This document shows, one piece after another, positions 1 to 6,337 of a DNA stretch of 10,239 nucleotides; position 1 is the stretch's first letter; each line of letters begins with the position of its first letter. The notes under the pieces are model-generated. The model had not been told where the DNA came from. It did not search any database and saw only the letters and a program-made list of their open reading frames with translations. The position numbers and the translations under genes are program-made. Source of the DNA: QYOJ01 sp964449285 (lineage in GTDB: Bacteria; Bacteroidota; Bacteroidia; Bacteroidales; FEN-979); the NCBI GenBank assembly GCA_964449285.1, contig CAYUZX010000084.1, positions 1 to 10,239 of the forward strand, in the 5' to 3' direction.

Positions 1-64
1 CTGCATTCCTGCATTCCTGCATTCCTGCATTCCTGCATTTCTGCATTCCTGCATTCCTGCATTG
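1..64. repeat. 8-bp tandem repeat array (CTGCATTC), about 8 copies
   Basis: Eight back-to-back copies of an 8-bp unit, CTGCATTC, fill bases 1-64. Copy 5 (33-40) reads CTGCATTT and copy 8 (57-64) reads CTGCATTG; the other six are identical. The array is cut by the window edge, so its true length is unknown. The unit is not a multiple of three and lies outside any gene, so it is not coding. Near-perfect copies of a short unit suggest slipped-strand expansion and contraction. It directly abuts the promoter of the PorE-like gene. Confidence 0.95.
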
Positions 65-89
65 ATAATTGTACTTTTTCATATCTTTG
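62..89 (+). promoter_or_regulatory. Bacteroidota-type promoter for the PorE-like/purM cluster
   Basis: A perfect -7 match (TATCTTTG, consensus TAnnTTTG) lies at 82-89. A TTG at 62-64 is separated from it by 17 nt, within the usual spacing for the Bacteroidota housekeeping sigma factor. The TTG is formed by the last, variant unit of the upstream repeat array. Transcription would start around 94-97, giving a very short leader before the ATG at 123. This is the only strong promoter seen ahead of the four closely spaced + genes. Confidence 0.7.
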
Positions 90-99
90 TACGTTAATC

Positions 100-126
100 A
101 TGCCTGAACCATTGCTTCTGTTATGA
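100..126 (+). other. possible leader ORF (MPEPLLLL) overlapping the next start
   Basis: An ATG at 100-102 opens an eight-codon frame, MPEPLLLL, that ends with TGA at 124-126. The stop overlaps the ATG (123-125) of the PorE-like gene in an ATGA arrangement typical of coupled translation. The last four sense codons are all Leu but use four different codons (TTG, CTT, CTG, TTA). The ATG would lie only about 3-6 nt from the predicted transcription start. A frame this short can arise by chance, and no attenuator hairpin is visible. Confidence 0.2.
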
Positions 127-2579
127 GATATCTTTTCACACTCCTCATTCTCTCTTTTTTGCTGGTTTGTTCTGGTGAAGTTGCAGCACAGAATAAACAT
201 ACCAAAGCGGCTGACGACGCCTTTGCCGACCAACAGTACTCCCTTGCTGTAGAAAAGTACCAGAAAGCCTATTCCAAGGTAAAAAAGAATCGGGATGAGC
301 GGGACCGGATTTCGTTTCAGATGGCAGAGTGTTACCGCCTGATGAACAATACCAAACGGGCGGAGATATCATATAAACGGCTTATTGGTGACCGGTACAA
401 AAAGCAAAATCCGAAAATCCTGCTCTACTATGCAGATGCCCTGAAAGTCAACGGGAAGTATGAGGAAGCAATCGAACAGTATACGGCGTATAAGGAGCTT
501 GTGCCAAATGATACCGTCGCTGCTGCAGCGATTGAGTCAGCTCAATTATCGCTGGAGTGGATTCAAAACCCATCCAAGTATACCGTCGAGCTGCAAAAAA
601 AGATCTCTTCCCGGGATGATGACTTCTCCCCTGCTTATGCCGACAGAAACTTCAAATCGATCATTTTTACATCCAATCGGGATGCTGCCACCGGTAAAAA
701 CAATGATAACTGGACCGGGATGAAGTTCACCGATCTCTTTTTTGCTCGCAAAGACCGGAAAGAAGAGTGGACCAATCCAGTGCTTCTCGACCAGGATGAT
801 GTGGTCAACACCGAGAGCAACGAAGGGTCGGGACAGTTTAACAGCCGGTTCACCAGCCTCTATTTCACCCGGTGCTGGAATGAACCACGGAAGAAAAATG
901 GATGTGCTATTTACAAAGCCAGCCGGATCGGCGGAACTGCCTGGGGTGAAGCTTCCATGCTTGACTTGGGGATTGACAGTACGGTTGCCAACGGTCACCC
1001 TACGATATCGTCGGACGAGAGTCTGATCATATTCTCATCCGACAGAGCTGGAGGATTAGGCGGAAAAGATCTCTGGAAGATCATCAAAAAAGCCAAAGGC
1101 GGCGGCTACACCCGCCCTATCAACCTGGGACCCGGGATCAACACGCCAGGCGATGAGATGTTTCCTTTCCTTAGAAGCGATTCTATCCTCTATTTTTCCT
1201 CCAATGGCCATCCTGGCATGGGAGGCCTGGATATATTCGTAAGTACCCTCTCTGATGAAAAATGGGGCACTCCCGAAAACGTGAAATATCCGATCAATTC
1301 GCATGCGGATGATTTTAGCATTGTATTTAACCTGGACGAACCCGAAGAGGGGTTCTTCTCCTCCAACCGCCCAGGAGGCAAAGGGAAAGACGACATCTAC
1401 TCATTCATCATCCCACCCGTATATTTCACACTTGAAGGCTATATAACGGATGACCTGACGCTCCAGCCTATTGAAGGAGCGAATGTAAGCATTGTGGGAA
1501 CGAACGGGAAGACAGCTACTTACAACACCGACACGCGGGGACGTTACGTGTTCAACAAAAACCAGATCCTTCCCAGCACTACTTATGAAATTCTGGTTGT
1601 CAAGAAAGATTATTTCAATGAAAAGGCTACCGAGACTACCGTTGGGCTGGAATCGAGCCGTGACCTGACCAGGGATATTGTCCTGAAGCCAATCCCAAAG
1701 AAACCGGTAGTACTCCCCGATATCCTTTACGACCTTGCCAAATGGGACCTGAAGCCACAATTCCAGGACTCATTGCAAGGGCTCATTGCCACCCTCGATG
1801 CCAATGAAACGATCGTGATCGAGCTTGCTGCCCATACCGACTCAAGAGATAATGAAGAGCGGAACGACATCCTCTCCCAGCGTAGGGCCCAATCAGTTGT
1901 CGACTACCTCATCAGCCGGGGTATAGACCCTGACAGGCTTGTTGCCAAAGGGTATGGCGAAAGGGTTCCACGAAACATCAACCGGGCTCAAACCAAAGAT
2001 GGCTTCACCTTTGAACCGGGCACGGTGCTCACTGACTCCCTGATTAATTCATTGCCCACTACCGCTGTTAAAGAAGCAGCCCACCAACTGAACAGGCGGA
2101 CTGAATTTTCCATTCTCAGGAATGACTACATCCCGAAATCCAGAATCTCTAAGAAACCTGGTCCTGCGGTGGAGATTGTGGTGAAACCAGAAGAAAACAG
2201 TGTGATCTATACGCTCACGAAAGAAGAGAACCTCGAAGCCATATGCTATGTAAACGGAATTACTTCCACCTTCCAGTACGACCCAAGAGAGACTGAGTTC
2301 TACATCTCTACCGCTGAAGCCGTAAGGCTACTCACCAGCGGAGCCATCGACCGCAATGATTTTATTGGGGATGCCACTCAATTAATCGGTGAAAGGACTA
2401 TCGCAAATAAGGCTGTCATCAACATCCGTGAAATGCGTATCGGAAAAAACATTGCCAGAGACCTGAAAGCGACAGTTAACCAGAAATTGAAGAACCAAAT
2501 CTATTTCGGGCCAACTACGCTGAAGCAATTCGGGGTATACAGTGTCGATGCTGCCGAGACAAAGATTATTTTTGAATAA
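123..2579 (+). CDS. PorE-like TPR/PD40/OmpA envelope protein with degenerate retropepsin-like C-terminus
   Basis: Exported 818-aa protein. Its domain order matches PorE, the type IX secretion-associated protein that anchors to peptidoglycan. Residues 1-22 form a signal peptide. A Cys at 16 (LLVC) could be lipidated but has a poor lipobox; cleavage after VAA at 22 is the alternative. TPR-like helices span about 25-145. PD40/propeller repeats span about 155-430 (FSSDRAGGLGGKD, FSSNGHPGMGGLD, FSSNRPGGKGKDD). A carboxypeptidase-regulatory-like beta domain spans 434-522. The OmpA peptidoglycan-binding domain spans about 532-665, with HTD at 571-573 and NRR at 657-659, split by a roughly 40-residue insertion that I recall from PorE relatives. 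Residues about 690-818 are an extra domain resembling clan AA aspartic proteases, but the expected D-T-G reads D-P-R (720-722), so it is probably not catalytic. purM starts 6 nt downstream. The PorE assignment is by architecture; Bacteroidota also carry OmpA-PD40 paralogues. Confidence 0.85.
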   Translation: MRYLFTLLILSFLLVCSGEVAAQNKHTKAADDAFADQQYSLAVEKYQKAYSKVKKNRDERDRISFQMAECYRLMNNTKRAEISYKRLIGDRYKKQNPKILLYYADALKVNGKYEEAIEQYTAYKELVPNDTVAAAAIESAQLSLEWIQNPSKYTVELQKKISSRDDDFSPAYADRNFKSIIFTSNRDAATGKNNDNWTGMKFTDLFFARKDRKEEWTNPVLLDQDDVVNTESNEGSGQFNSRFTSLYFTRCWNEPRKKNGCAIYKASRIGGTAWGEASMLDLGIDSTVANGHPTISSDESLIIFSSDRAGGLGGKDLWKIIKKAKGGGYTRPINLGPGINTPGDEMFPFLRSDSILYFSSNGHPGMGGLDIFVSTLSDEKWGTPENVKYPINSHADDFSIVFNLDEPEEGFFSSNRPGGKGKDDIYSFIIPPVYFTLEGYITDDLTLQPIEGANVSIVGTNGKTATYNTDTRGRYVFNKNQILPSTTYEILVVKKDYFNEKATETTVGLESSRDLTRDIVLKPIPKKPVVLPDILYDLAKWDLKPQFQDSLQGLIATLDANETIVIELAAHTDSRDNEERNDILSQRRAQSVVDYLISRGIDPDRLVAKGYGERVPRNINRAQTKDGFTFEPGTVLTDSLINSLPTTAVKEAAHQLNRRTEFSILRNDYIPKSRISKKPGPAVEIVVKPEENSVIYTLTKEENLEAICYVNGITSTFQYDPRETEFYISTAEAVRLLTSGAIDRNDFIGDATQLIGERTIANKAVINIREMRIGKNIARDLKATVNQKLKNQIYFGPTTLKQFGVYSVDAAETKIIFE

Positions 2580-2585
2580 TCATGA

Positions 2586-3755
2586 ATGTCATCATCAACT
2601 AAATATAAACTGCGTGGTGTCTCCTCAGGAAAAGAGGAGGTTCATGCAGCTATCAAAAACCTGGATAAAGGACTCTTTCCAAAAGCTTTCTGTAAGGTTA
2701 TTCCAGATATCGCCGGTGGCGATCCTACATGGTGTAACATCATGCATGCCGATGGCGCCGGCACTAAATCCTCCCTGGCCTACCTCTATTGGAAGGAGAC
2801 TGGAGATCTCTCAGTTTGGAAAGGTGTAGCGCAAGATGCCATCGTGATGAACCTTGATGACCTTGCCTGCATAGGAGCATTGGACAATATCCTAATATCC
2901 AGCACAATCGGGCGAAACAAACAGAGAATTCCGGGCGAGGTACTAACCGCAATCATTGAAGGTACTGAAGAGTTCCTTGAGAAGATGAGAACGCTTGGTA
3001 TCGGAATCCATTCCACTGGCGGCGAGACAGCTGATGTGGGAGATCTGGTGAGGACCATCATCGTCGACTCCACTGTATTCTGCCGGATGCCCAGGTCGCA
3101 GATTGTTGATAATGCAAGGATTCAGGCCGGTGATGTCATTGTAGGGCTTTCCTCTTACGGCCAAACGACATATGAAGAGACCTACAACGGTGGCATGGGA
3201 AGTAACGGACTAACATCGGCACGGCATGATGTACTTTATAACGCTTATGCCAGTCGTTTTCCTGAGAGTTTTGATGACTTGATCCCCGACGACCTTGTCT
3301 ATTCAGGATCGAAAAAGATAACCGACCCATCCGCAGTCGAAGGCATCGATGTTGGAAAACTGATCCTCTCTCCTACCCGCACTTATGCTCCTGTGATCAA
3401 ACGGATTCTGGAAGAACATCTCAGCGCCATCCATGGAATCGTTCATTGCTCGGGAGGAGGCCAGACCAAGATCCTGCATTTTGTTGAGAAGTTACATGTC
3501 ATAAAAGATCAACTCTTTCCAGTCCCACCTCTCTTCCAACTCATCCAGGATCAATCACAAACCCCATGGAAAGAGATGTACCGAGTATTCAACATGGGGC
3601 ACCGGATGGAGCTTTTTCTCCCCGAGCATAAAGCAGATCAGATTCTTGCAATCGCCGGAGAGTTTCGGTTAGATGGCCGGATCATCGGCCGCGTCGAAGA
3701 AGCTCCGGAAAAAAAGCTTACGATCAACTGTGAAATGGGACGTTTTATCTATTAA
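2586..3755 (+). CDS. purM: phosphoribosylformylglycinamidine cyclo-ligase (AIR synthase)
   Basis: Cytosolic enzyme of purine synthesis that closes the imidazole ring: FGAM plus ATP gives AIR. The 389-aa protein matches the divergent Bacteroidales PurM form, about 388 aa from memory. Visible PurM-superfamily motifs are DGAGTKS (56-62, ATP/substrate loop), NLDDLACIGA (89-98), GGETADVGD (145-153), GGMGSNGLTSAR (202-213), SPTRTYAPV (262-270) and HCSGGGQTK (287-295). The ATG at 2586 is chosen because family members begin similarly (short Ser-rich start, then Y-x-x-RGVS). An out-of-frame ATG at 2582 opens only a six-codon frame. The gene follows the PorE-like gene after 6 nt with no promoter motif of its own, so it is probably transcribed from position ~95 unless an internal promoter exists inside the upstream gene. 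Family level is certain; the exact reaction is inferred from the Bacteroidales homologues. Confidence 0.93.
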   Translation: MSSSTKYKLRGVSSGKEEVHAAIKNLDKGLFPKAFCKVIPDIAGGDPTWCNIMHADGAGTKSSLAYLYWKETGDLSVWKGVAQDAIVMNLDDLACIGALDNILISSTIGRNKQRIPGEVLTAIIEGTEEFLEKMRTLGIGIHSTGGETADVGDLVRTIIVDSTVFCRMPRSQIVDNARIQAGDVIVGLSSYGQTTYEETYNGGMGSNGLTSARHDVLYNAYASRFPESFDDLIPDDLVYSGSKKITDPSAVEGIDVGKLILSPTRTYAPVIKRILEEHLSAIHGIVHCSGGGQTKILHFVEKLHVIKDQLFPVPPLFQLIQDQSQTPWKEMYRVFNMGHRMELFLPEHKADQILAIAGEFRLDGRIIGRVEEAPEKKLTINCEMGRFIY

Positions 3756-3773
3756 TTTAATCCAACATGACCT

Positions 3774-4193
3774 ATGAAAAAAGCATTGACTTTCACTGTG
3801 ATCATTCTTATGGTCATTCTATTCGGCGTGTTCAGCTTCCTTTACTGGGGCATCTATGATGAAGGTGTTCGTGCAGGAACCGTCCTGCGCATAAGTAAGC
3901 AAGGGGTTATCTGGAAAACATACGAAGGCCAGCTAGACCTGGCTTCATTCGGAGCCTTAAAAAAAGTTAGTCCGATTGCCGGGACATTTGACTTTTCAGT
4001 AGAACCAAAAAACGATTCAGTCGTCCGGCTTCTTGAAAAGGTGTCACTAACGGGCGAACGGGTAAATTTGCGCTATTTCAAGCGGTATATGGTCTTCCCC
4101 TGGCGGGGAAAGACAAAATACTTCATCCAGGGGGTGGAGCAGAGCGCTAATCCAACACCACAACCACAACAACCTGTACCTTTTACACATTAA
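3774..4193 (+). CDS. small single-TM membrane protein, conserved Bacteroidota family of unknown function
   Basis: 139-aa protein. One strong hydrophobic segment at about residues 4-27 (after MKK) anchors it in the inner membrane, with the rest probably periplasmic. The soluble part has GIYDEGVRAGTVLRIS (26-41), then KTYEG, a FDFSV strand, LRYFKRY and PWRGKTKYFI. Tiny proteins with this EGxRxGxL...KTYEG...PWRGxTxY pattern recur in Bacteroidota as I recall. Some databases label them 6-phosphogluconate dehydrogenase, but this protein has no Rossmann GxGxxG motif and is far too short for that enzyme. The tail (about 126-139) is rich in Pro and Gln. It sits 18 nt after purM and 12 nt before the lipoprotein gene, so it is probably part of the same transcript. 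Function unknown. Confidence 0.8.
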   Translation: MKKALTFTVIILMVILFGVFSFLYWGIYDEGVRAGTVLRISKQGVIWKTYEGQLDLASFGALKKVSPIAGTFDFSVEPKNDSVVRLLEKVSLTGERVNLRYFKRYMVFPWRGKTKYFIQGVEQSANPTPQPQQPVPFTH

Positions 4194-4205
4194 GAACCCC
4201 TCCCT

Positions 4206-4988
4206 ATGAGAATCTCCCTTAAGCATTTATCCGGTGCCGGGTTCTTCATCTTTGTGTTGGCCTTAATGGCATGCCAGAAAACTCTCCCACCACCAATAAT
4301 AGCGATATCAAAGGCCTCCGACAATTATATCAACTGGTTGAAACGGGCCGATACCACGGTGCAATTCGTGAATCTTTACACCCTCCCTGTCGACTCGGCA
4401 TTGGATGCCCTTGAACGTTGCAATGGATTACTACTCACCGGTGGGGAAGATATCTATCCTGGAATTTATGGATATGAAAGCGATACATCCCGCTGTGGCA
4501 CCATAAACTTTTACCGGGATACGCTGGAAATCAACCTGACTCTAAGGGCGCTCGAGTTGAAAATGCCCATTTTCGGAGTCTGCCGTGGGGAACAGCTTCT
4601 CAATGTAGTATTCGGGGGAGAACTCTTCATCGATATTCAACAGGATTTTGATACTACTGTCCTCCACCATTGTGAGGATTACCTGACCTGTTTTCACATG
4701 GTATATGTCGAACAAAACTCCTTCCTGCACACACTCTGTAACTGTGATTCAGCCCTCGTCACAACCAACCACCATCAGGCAATCAGCATCCTTTCTTCCG
4801 ACCTGAAGGCCAACTCTCACGGACCCGACGGACTCATTGAAGGAGTAGAGCTGGCTGAGAGAGAGGGGGAACCTTTTCTACTTGCTGTCCAATGGCATCC
4901 CGAGCGAATGGAAGCAGAGAACCCACTGTCGGGTCCACTCGCCGAGGCATTCCTCATCCAGTGTAAACTTTTTTCACTTAGATGGTAG
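4206..4988 (+). CDS. lipoprotein gamma-glutamyl-GABA hydrolase-like class I amidotransferase (peptidase C26)
   Basis: 260-aa envelope lipoprotein. A hydrophobic signal at residues about 10-22 ends in a good lipobox, LMAC, with the lipidated Cys at 23. The C26/PuuD-like fold follows: PPPIIAIS (28-35), TGGEDIYPGIYG (78-89), the nucleophile elbow GVCRGEQ with Cys126, NHHQAI (188-193), and WHPE with His231 and Glu233. The Cys-His-Glu triad is therefore intact and the protein is probably active on gamma-glutamyl bonds. The natural substrate (gamma-glutamyl-GABA, a gamma-glutamyl peptide or a folate polyglutamate) cannot be told from sequence. Four extra cysteines (156, 162, 178, 180) with His154, 155, 164 and 175 lie between the nucleophile and the NHHQ motif; these could form disulfides outside the cytoplasm or bind metal. 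Classic PuuD is cytosolic, so export is the unusual point. It is the last gene of the left-hand cluster. Confidence 0.88.
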   Translation: MRISLKHLSGAGFFIFVLALMACQKTLPPPIIAISKASDNYINWLKRADTTVQFVNLYTLPVDSALDALERCNGLLLTGGEDIYPGIYGYESDTSRCGTINFYRDTLEINLTLRALELKMPIFGVCRGEQLLNVVFGGELFIDIQQDFDTTVLHHCEDYLTCFHMVYVEQNSFLHTLCNCDSALVTTNHHQAISILSSDLKANSHGPDGLIEGVELAEREGEPFLLAVQWHPERMEAENPLSGPLAEAFLIQCKLFSLRW

Positions 4989-5027
4989 TTAAAAAAAAGG
5001 TGCCGTGTTGTATGTAAGGGTATCTGA

Positions 5028-5110
5028 TTGGCAACCCCGATGCCGGAGTAACAGAATTTTTTGAAGGCGTGGAGCAAATAATCATTGCTCAAAGAGAATC
5101 AGGTTACTCC
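5028..5110. other. inverted repeats in the spacer before prfA
   Basis: The spacer between the C26 lipoprotein gene and prfA holds three inverted repeats. TTGGCA (5028-5033) can pair with TGCCGG (5041-5046) using two G-U pairs, and a run of six T follows 10 nt later. GAGCAA (5072-5077) pairs with TTGCTC (5085-5090) across a 7-nt loop. GGAGTAAC (5045-5052) pairs with GTTACTCC (5103-5110) and encloses the second hairpin. They lie upstream of the prfA -7 motif, so they more likely belong to the 3' end of the preceding transcript or to a protein-binding site than to the prfA leader. The stems are short and I cannot calculate their stability. Confidence 0.3.
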
Positions 5111-5137
5111 TTCGTCATGTTATAGCTGATTTTTTCT

Positions 5138-5145
5138 TAATTTTG
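5138..5145 (+). promoter_or_regulatory. -7 promoter element for prfA
   Basis: TAATTTTG is a full match to the Bacteroidota -7 consensus TAnnTTTG and lies 19 nt before the prfA ATG at 5165. No clear TTG is found at the expected -33 distance, only T/A-rich sequence around 5116-5121, so the call rests on one element plus its good position. Confidence 0.55.
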
Positions 5146-5164
5146 CACCCCGAAAAGAAGACCT

Positions 5165-6235
5165 ATGTTAGATAAATTAGAAGCAATCAAGAAGCGGTAC
5201 GACGAGCTTACGGAGCAAATGAATGATCCGAAGATCACAGGCGACATGAAGCGATACATCAAGCTAAACCGTGATTTCAAGGAGCTTTCTCCAATTATTG
5301 AGGCCTATTTTGTGTACCGTGATATCTGTGCCAACATCGATCATGCGAAGGCGTTGCTCACTACCGAGAAGGATGAAGAGATGCGGGATATGGCAAGGGA
5401 GGAACTGGATACACTGAATGAGAAAAAGGGCATCCTGGAAGAAGATATCCGGTTGATGCTAATTCCCTCCGATCCCCAGGATATTAAAAATGCGATCGTG
5501 GAGATCCGGGCCGGTACTGGCGGCGATGAAGCTAGTCTCTTTGCGGGCGATCTCTACCGCATGTATACCCGATACTGTGAAACCCGGCGATGGAAATCCG
5601 AGCTTGTAGATTTCACTGAAGGCACTGCTGGCGGCTTCAAAGAGATCATCTTCAACGTAATCGGAGATGGAGCTTACGGCCAGCTGAAATATGAGTCGGG
5701 AGTTCACCGTGTACAGAGGGTCCCCAATACTGAAACCCAGGGACGCGTGCATACCTCTGCCGCCACAGTTGCTGTCCTGCCCGAAGCCGATGAATTCGAA
5801 GTAGAGATAAAACCGGGCGATATCCGGAAAGATACCTTCTGTTCCTCTGGACCGGGAGGCCAGTCTGTCAACACCACCTACTCGGCTATCCGCCTTACTC
5901 ATATCCCCTCGGGGATTGTTGCCTCCTGCCAGGATGAGAAGTCGCAGATGAAGAATTTCGACAAAGCGATGAAAGTACTTCGCAGCCGTTTGTTTGAGCT
6001 GGAGTACAGTAAATATCTTGATGATATCTCGAAGAAACGCAAAACGATGATCTCTACAGGCGACCGTTCTGCCAAGATCCGCACCTACAACTGGCCGCAA
6101 AGTCGGGTGACTGACCACCGCATCAACATGACACTTTATAACCTGAATGCCATCGTGGATGGCGATATTCAATCCCTGATCGATGCACTACAATTGGCAG
6201 AGAATGCAGAGCGACTGAAGGCGGCAGTGAGTTAG
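5165..6235 (+). CDS. prfA: peptide chain release factor 1 (RF1)
   Basis: Cytosolic translation termination factor that reads UAA and UAG in the ribosomal A site and triggers peptide release. The 356-aa length is normal for RF1. The N-terminal helical domain covers roughly 1-105. The core contains GGDEASLFAGDLYRMY (119-134). Codon recognition is shown by the P-x-T element PNT (187-189) within HRVQRVPNTETQGRVHTSA; RF2 has SPF there. The catalytic loop GPGGQSVNTT has GGQ at 231-233. The usual conserved C-terminal stretch STGDRSAKIRTYNWPQ (297-312) is present. The gene ends with TAG, a stop that RF1 itself must read. Its start is supported by the family-typical opening (MLDKLEAIKKRYDEL). pyrF follows 102 nt later without a recognisable promoter between, so the two are probably co-transcribed. 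Confidence 0.97.
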   Translation: MLDKLEAIKKRYDELTEQMNDPKITGDMKRYIKLNRDFKELSPIIEAYFVYRDICANIDHAKALLTTEKDEEMRDMAREELDTLNEKKGILEEDIRLMLIPSDPQDIKNAIVEIRAGTGGDEASLFAGDLYRMYTRYCETRRWKSELVDFTEGTAGGFKEIIFNVIGDGAYGQLKYESGVHRVQRVPNTETQGRVHTSAATVAVLPEADEFEVEIKPGDIRKDTFCSSGPGGQSVNTTYSAIRLTHIPSGIVASCQDEKSQMKNFDKAMKVLRSRLFELEYSKYLDDISKKRKTMISTGDRSAKIRTYNWPQSRVTDHRINMTLYNLNAIVDGDIQSLIDALQLAENAERLKAAVS

Positions 6236-6337
6236 AATGACGAATGACGAATGACATGAATTGTACATCATTGCCGTCATTGGAATCGTCAATCAGAAAT
6301 CGTACATTCGCAAATCAATTGTAATTCGAAAATCGAA
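6235..6337. repeat. degenerate short-repeat spacer between prfA and pyrF
   Basis: Three perfect tandem copies of GAATGAC occupy 6235-6255, the first using the last G of the prfA stop codon. The rest of the spacer is built from variants of AATCG and ATTCG (for example 6284-6288, 6298-6302, 6306-6310, 6324-6328, 6331-6335), and the pattern continues across the pyrF ATG to 6345. AATGAC (6250-6255) plus ATGA (6256-6259) can pair with TCAT (6268-6271) and GTCATT (6276-6281) around a 4-nt bulge, giving a modest hairpin. There is no T tract and no full TAnnTTTG motif. This low-complexity spacer may be a degenerated repeat array. Confidence 0.6.

Noticed and set aside
1..64. CRISPR array
   Set aside because: The repeat unit is 8 bp with no spacers; it is a simple tandem repeat.
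546..998. 150-codon minus-strand open frame opposite the PorE-like gene
   Set aside because: Antisense shadow of a strongly supported domain-rich gene, with no promoter or motif.
2190..2579. Active aspartic protease at the C-terminus of the PorE-like protein
   Set aside because: The D-T/S-G active-site triplet reads D-P-R, so only the fold, not activity, is claimed.
2582..2602. ATG at 2582 as the purM start
   Set aside because: It is out of frame with purM and stops after six codons; 2586 gives the PurM-like N-terminus.
3774..4193. 6-phosphogluconate dehydrogenase
   Set aside because: At 139 aa with a TM anchor and no dinucleotide-binding motif it cannot be that enzyme.
5459..6172. 237-codon minus-strand open frame opposite prfA
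   Set aside because: It lies wholly inside the certain prfA gene, has no recognisable motif and fits a chance antisense frame.
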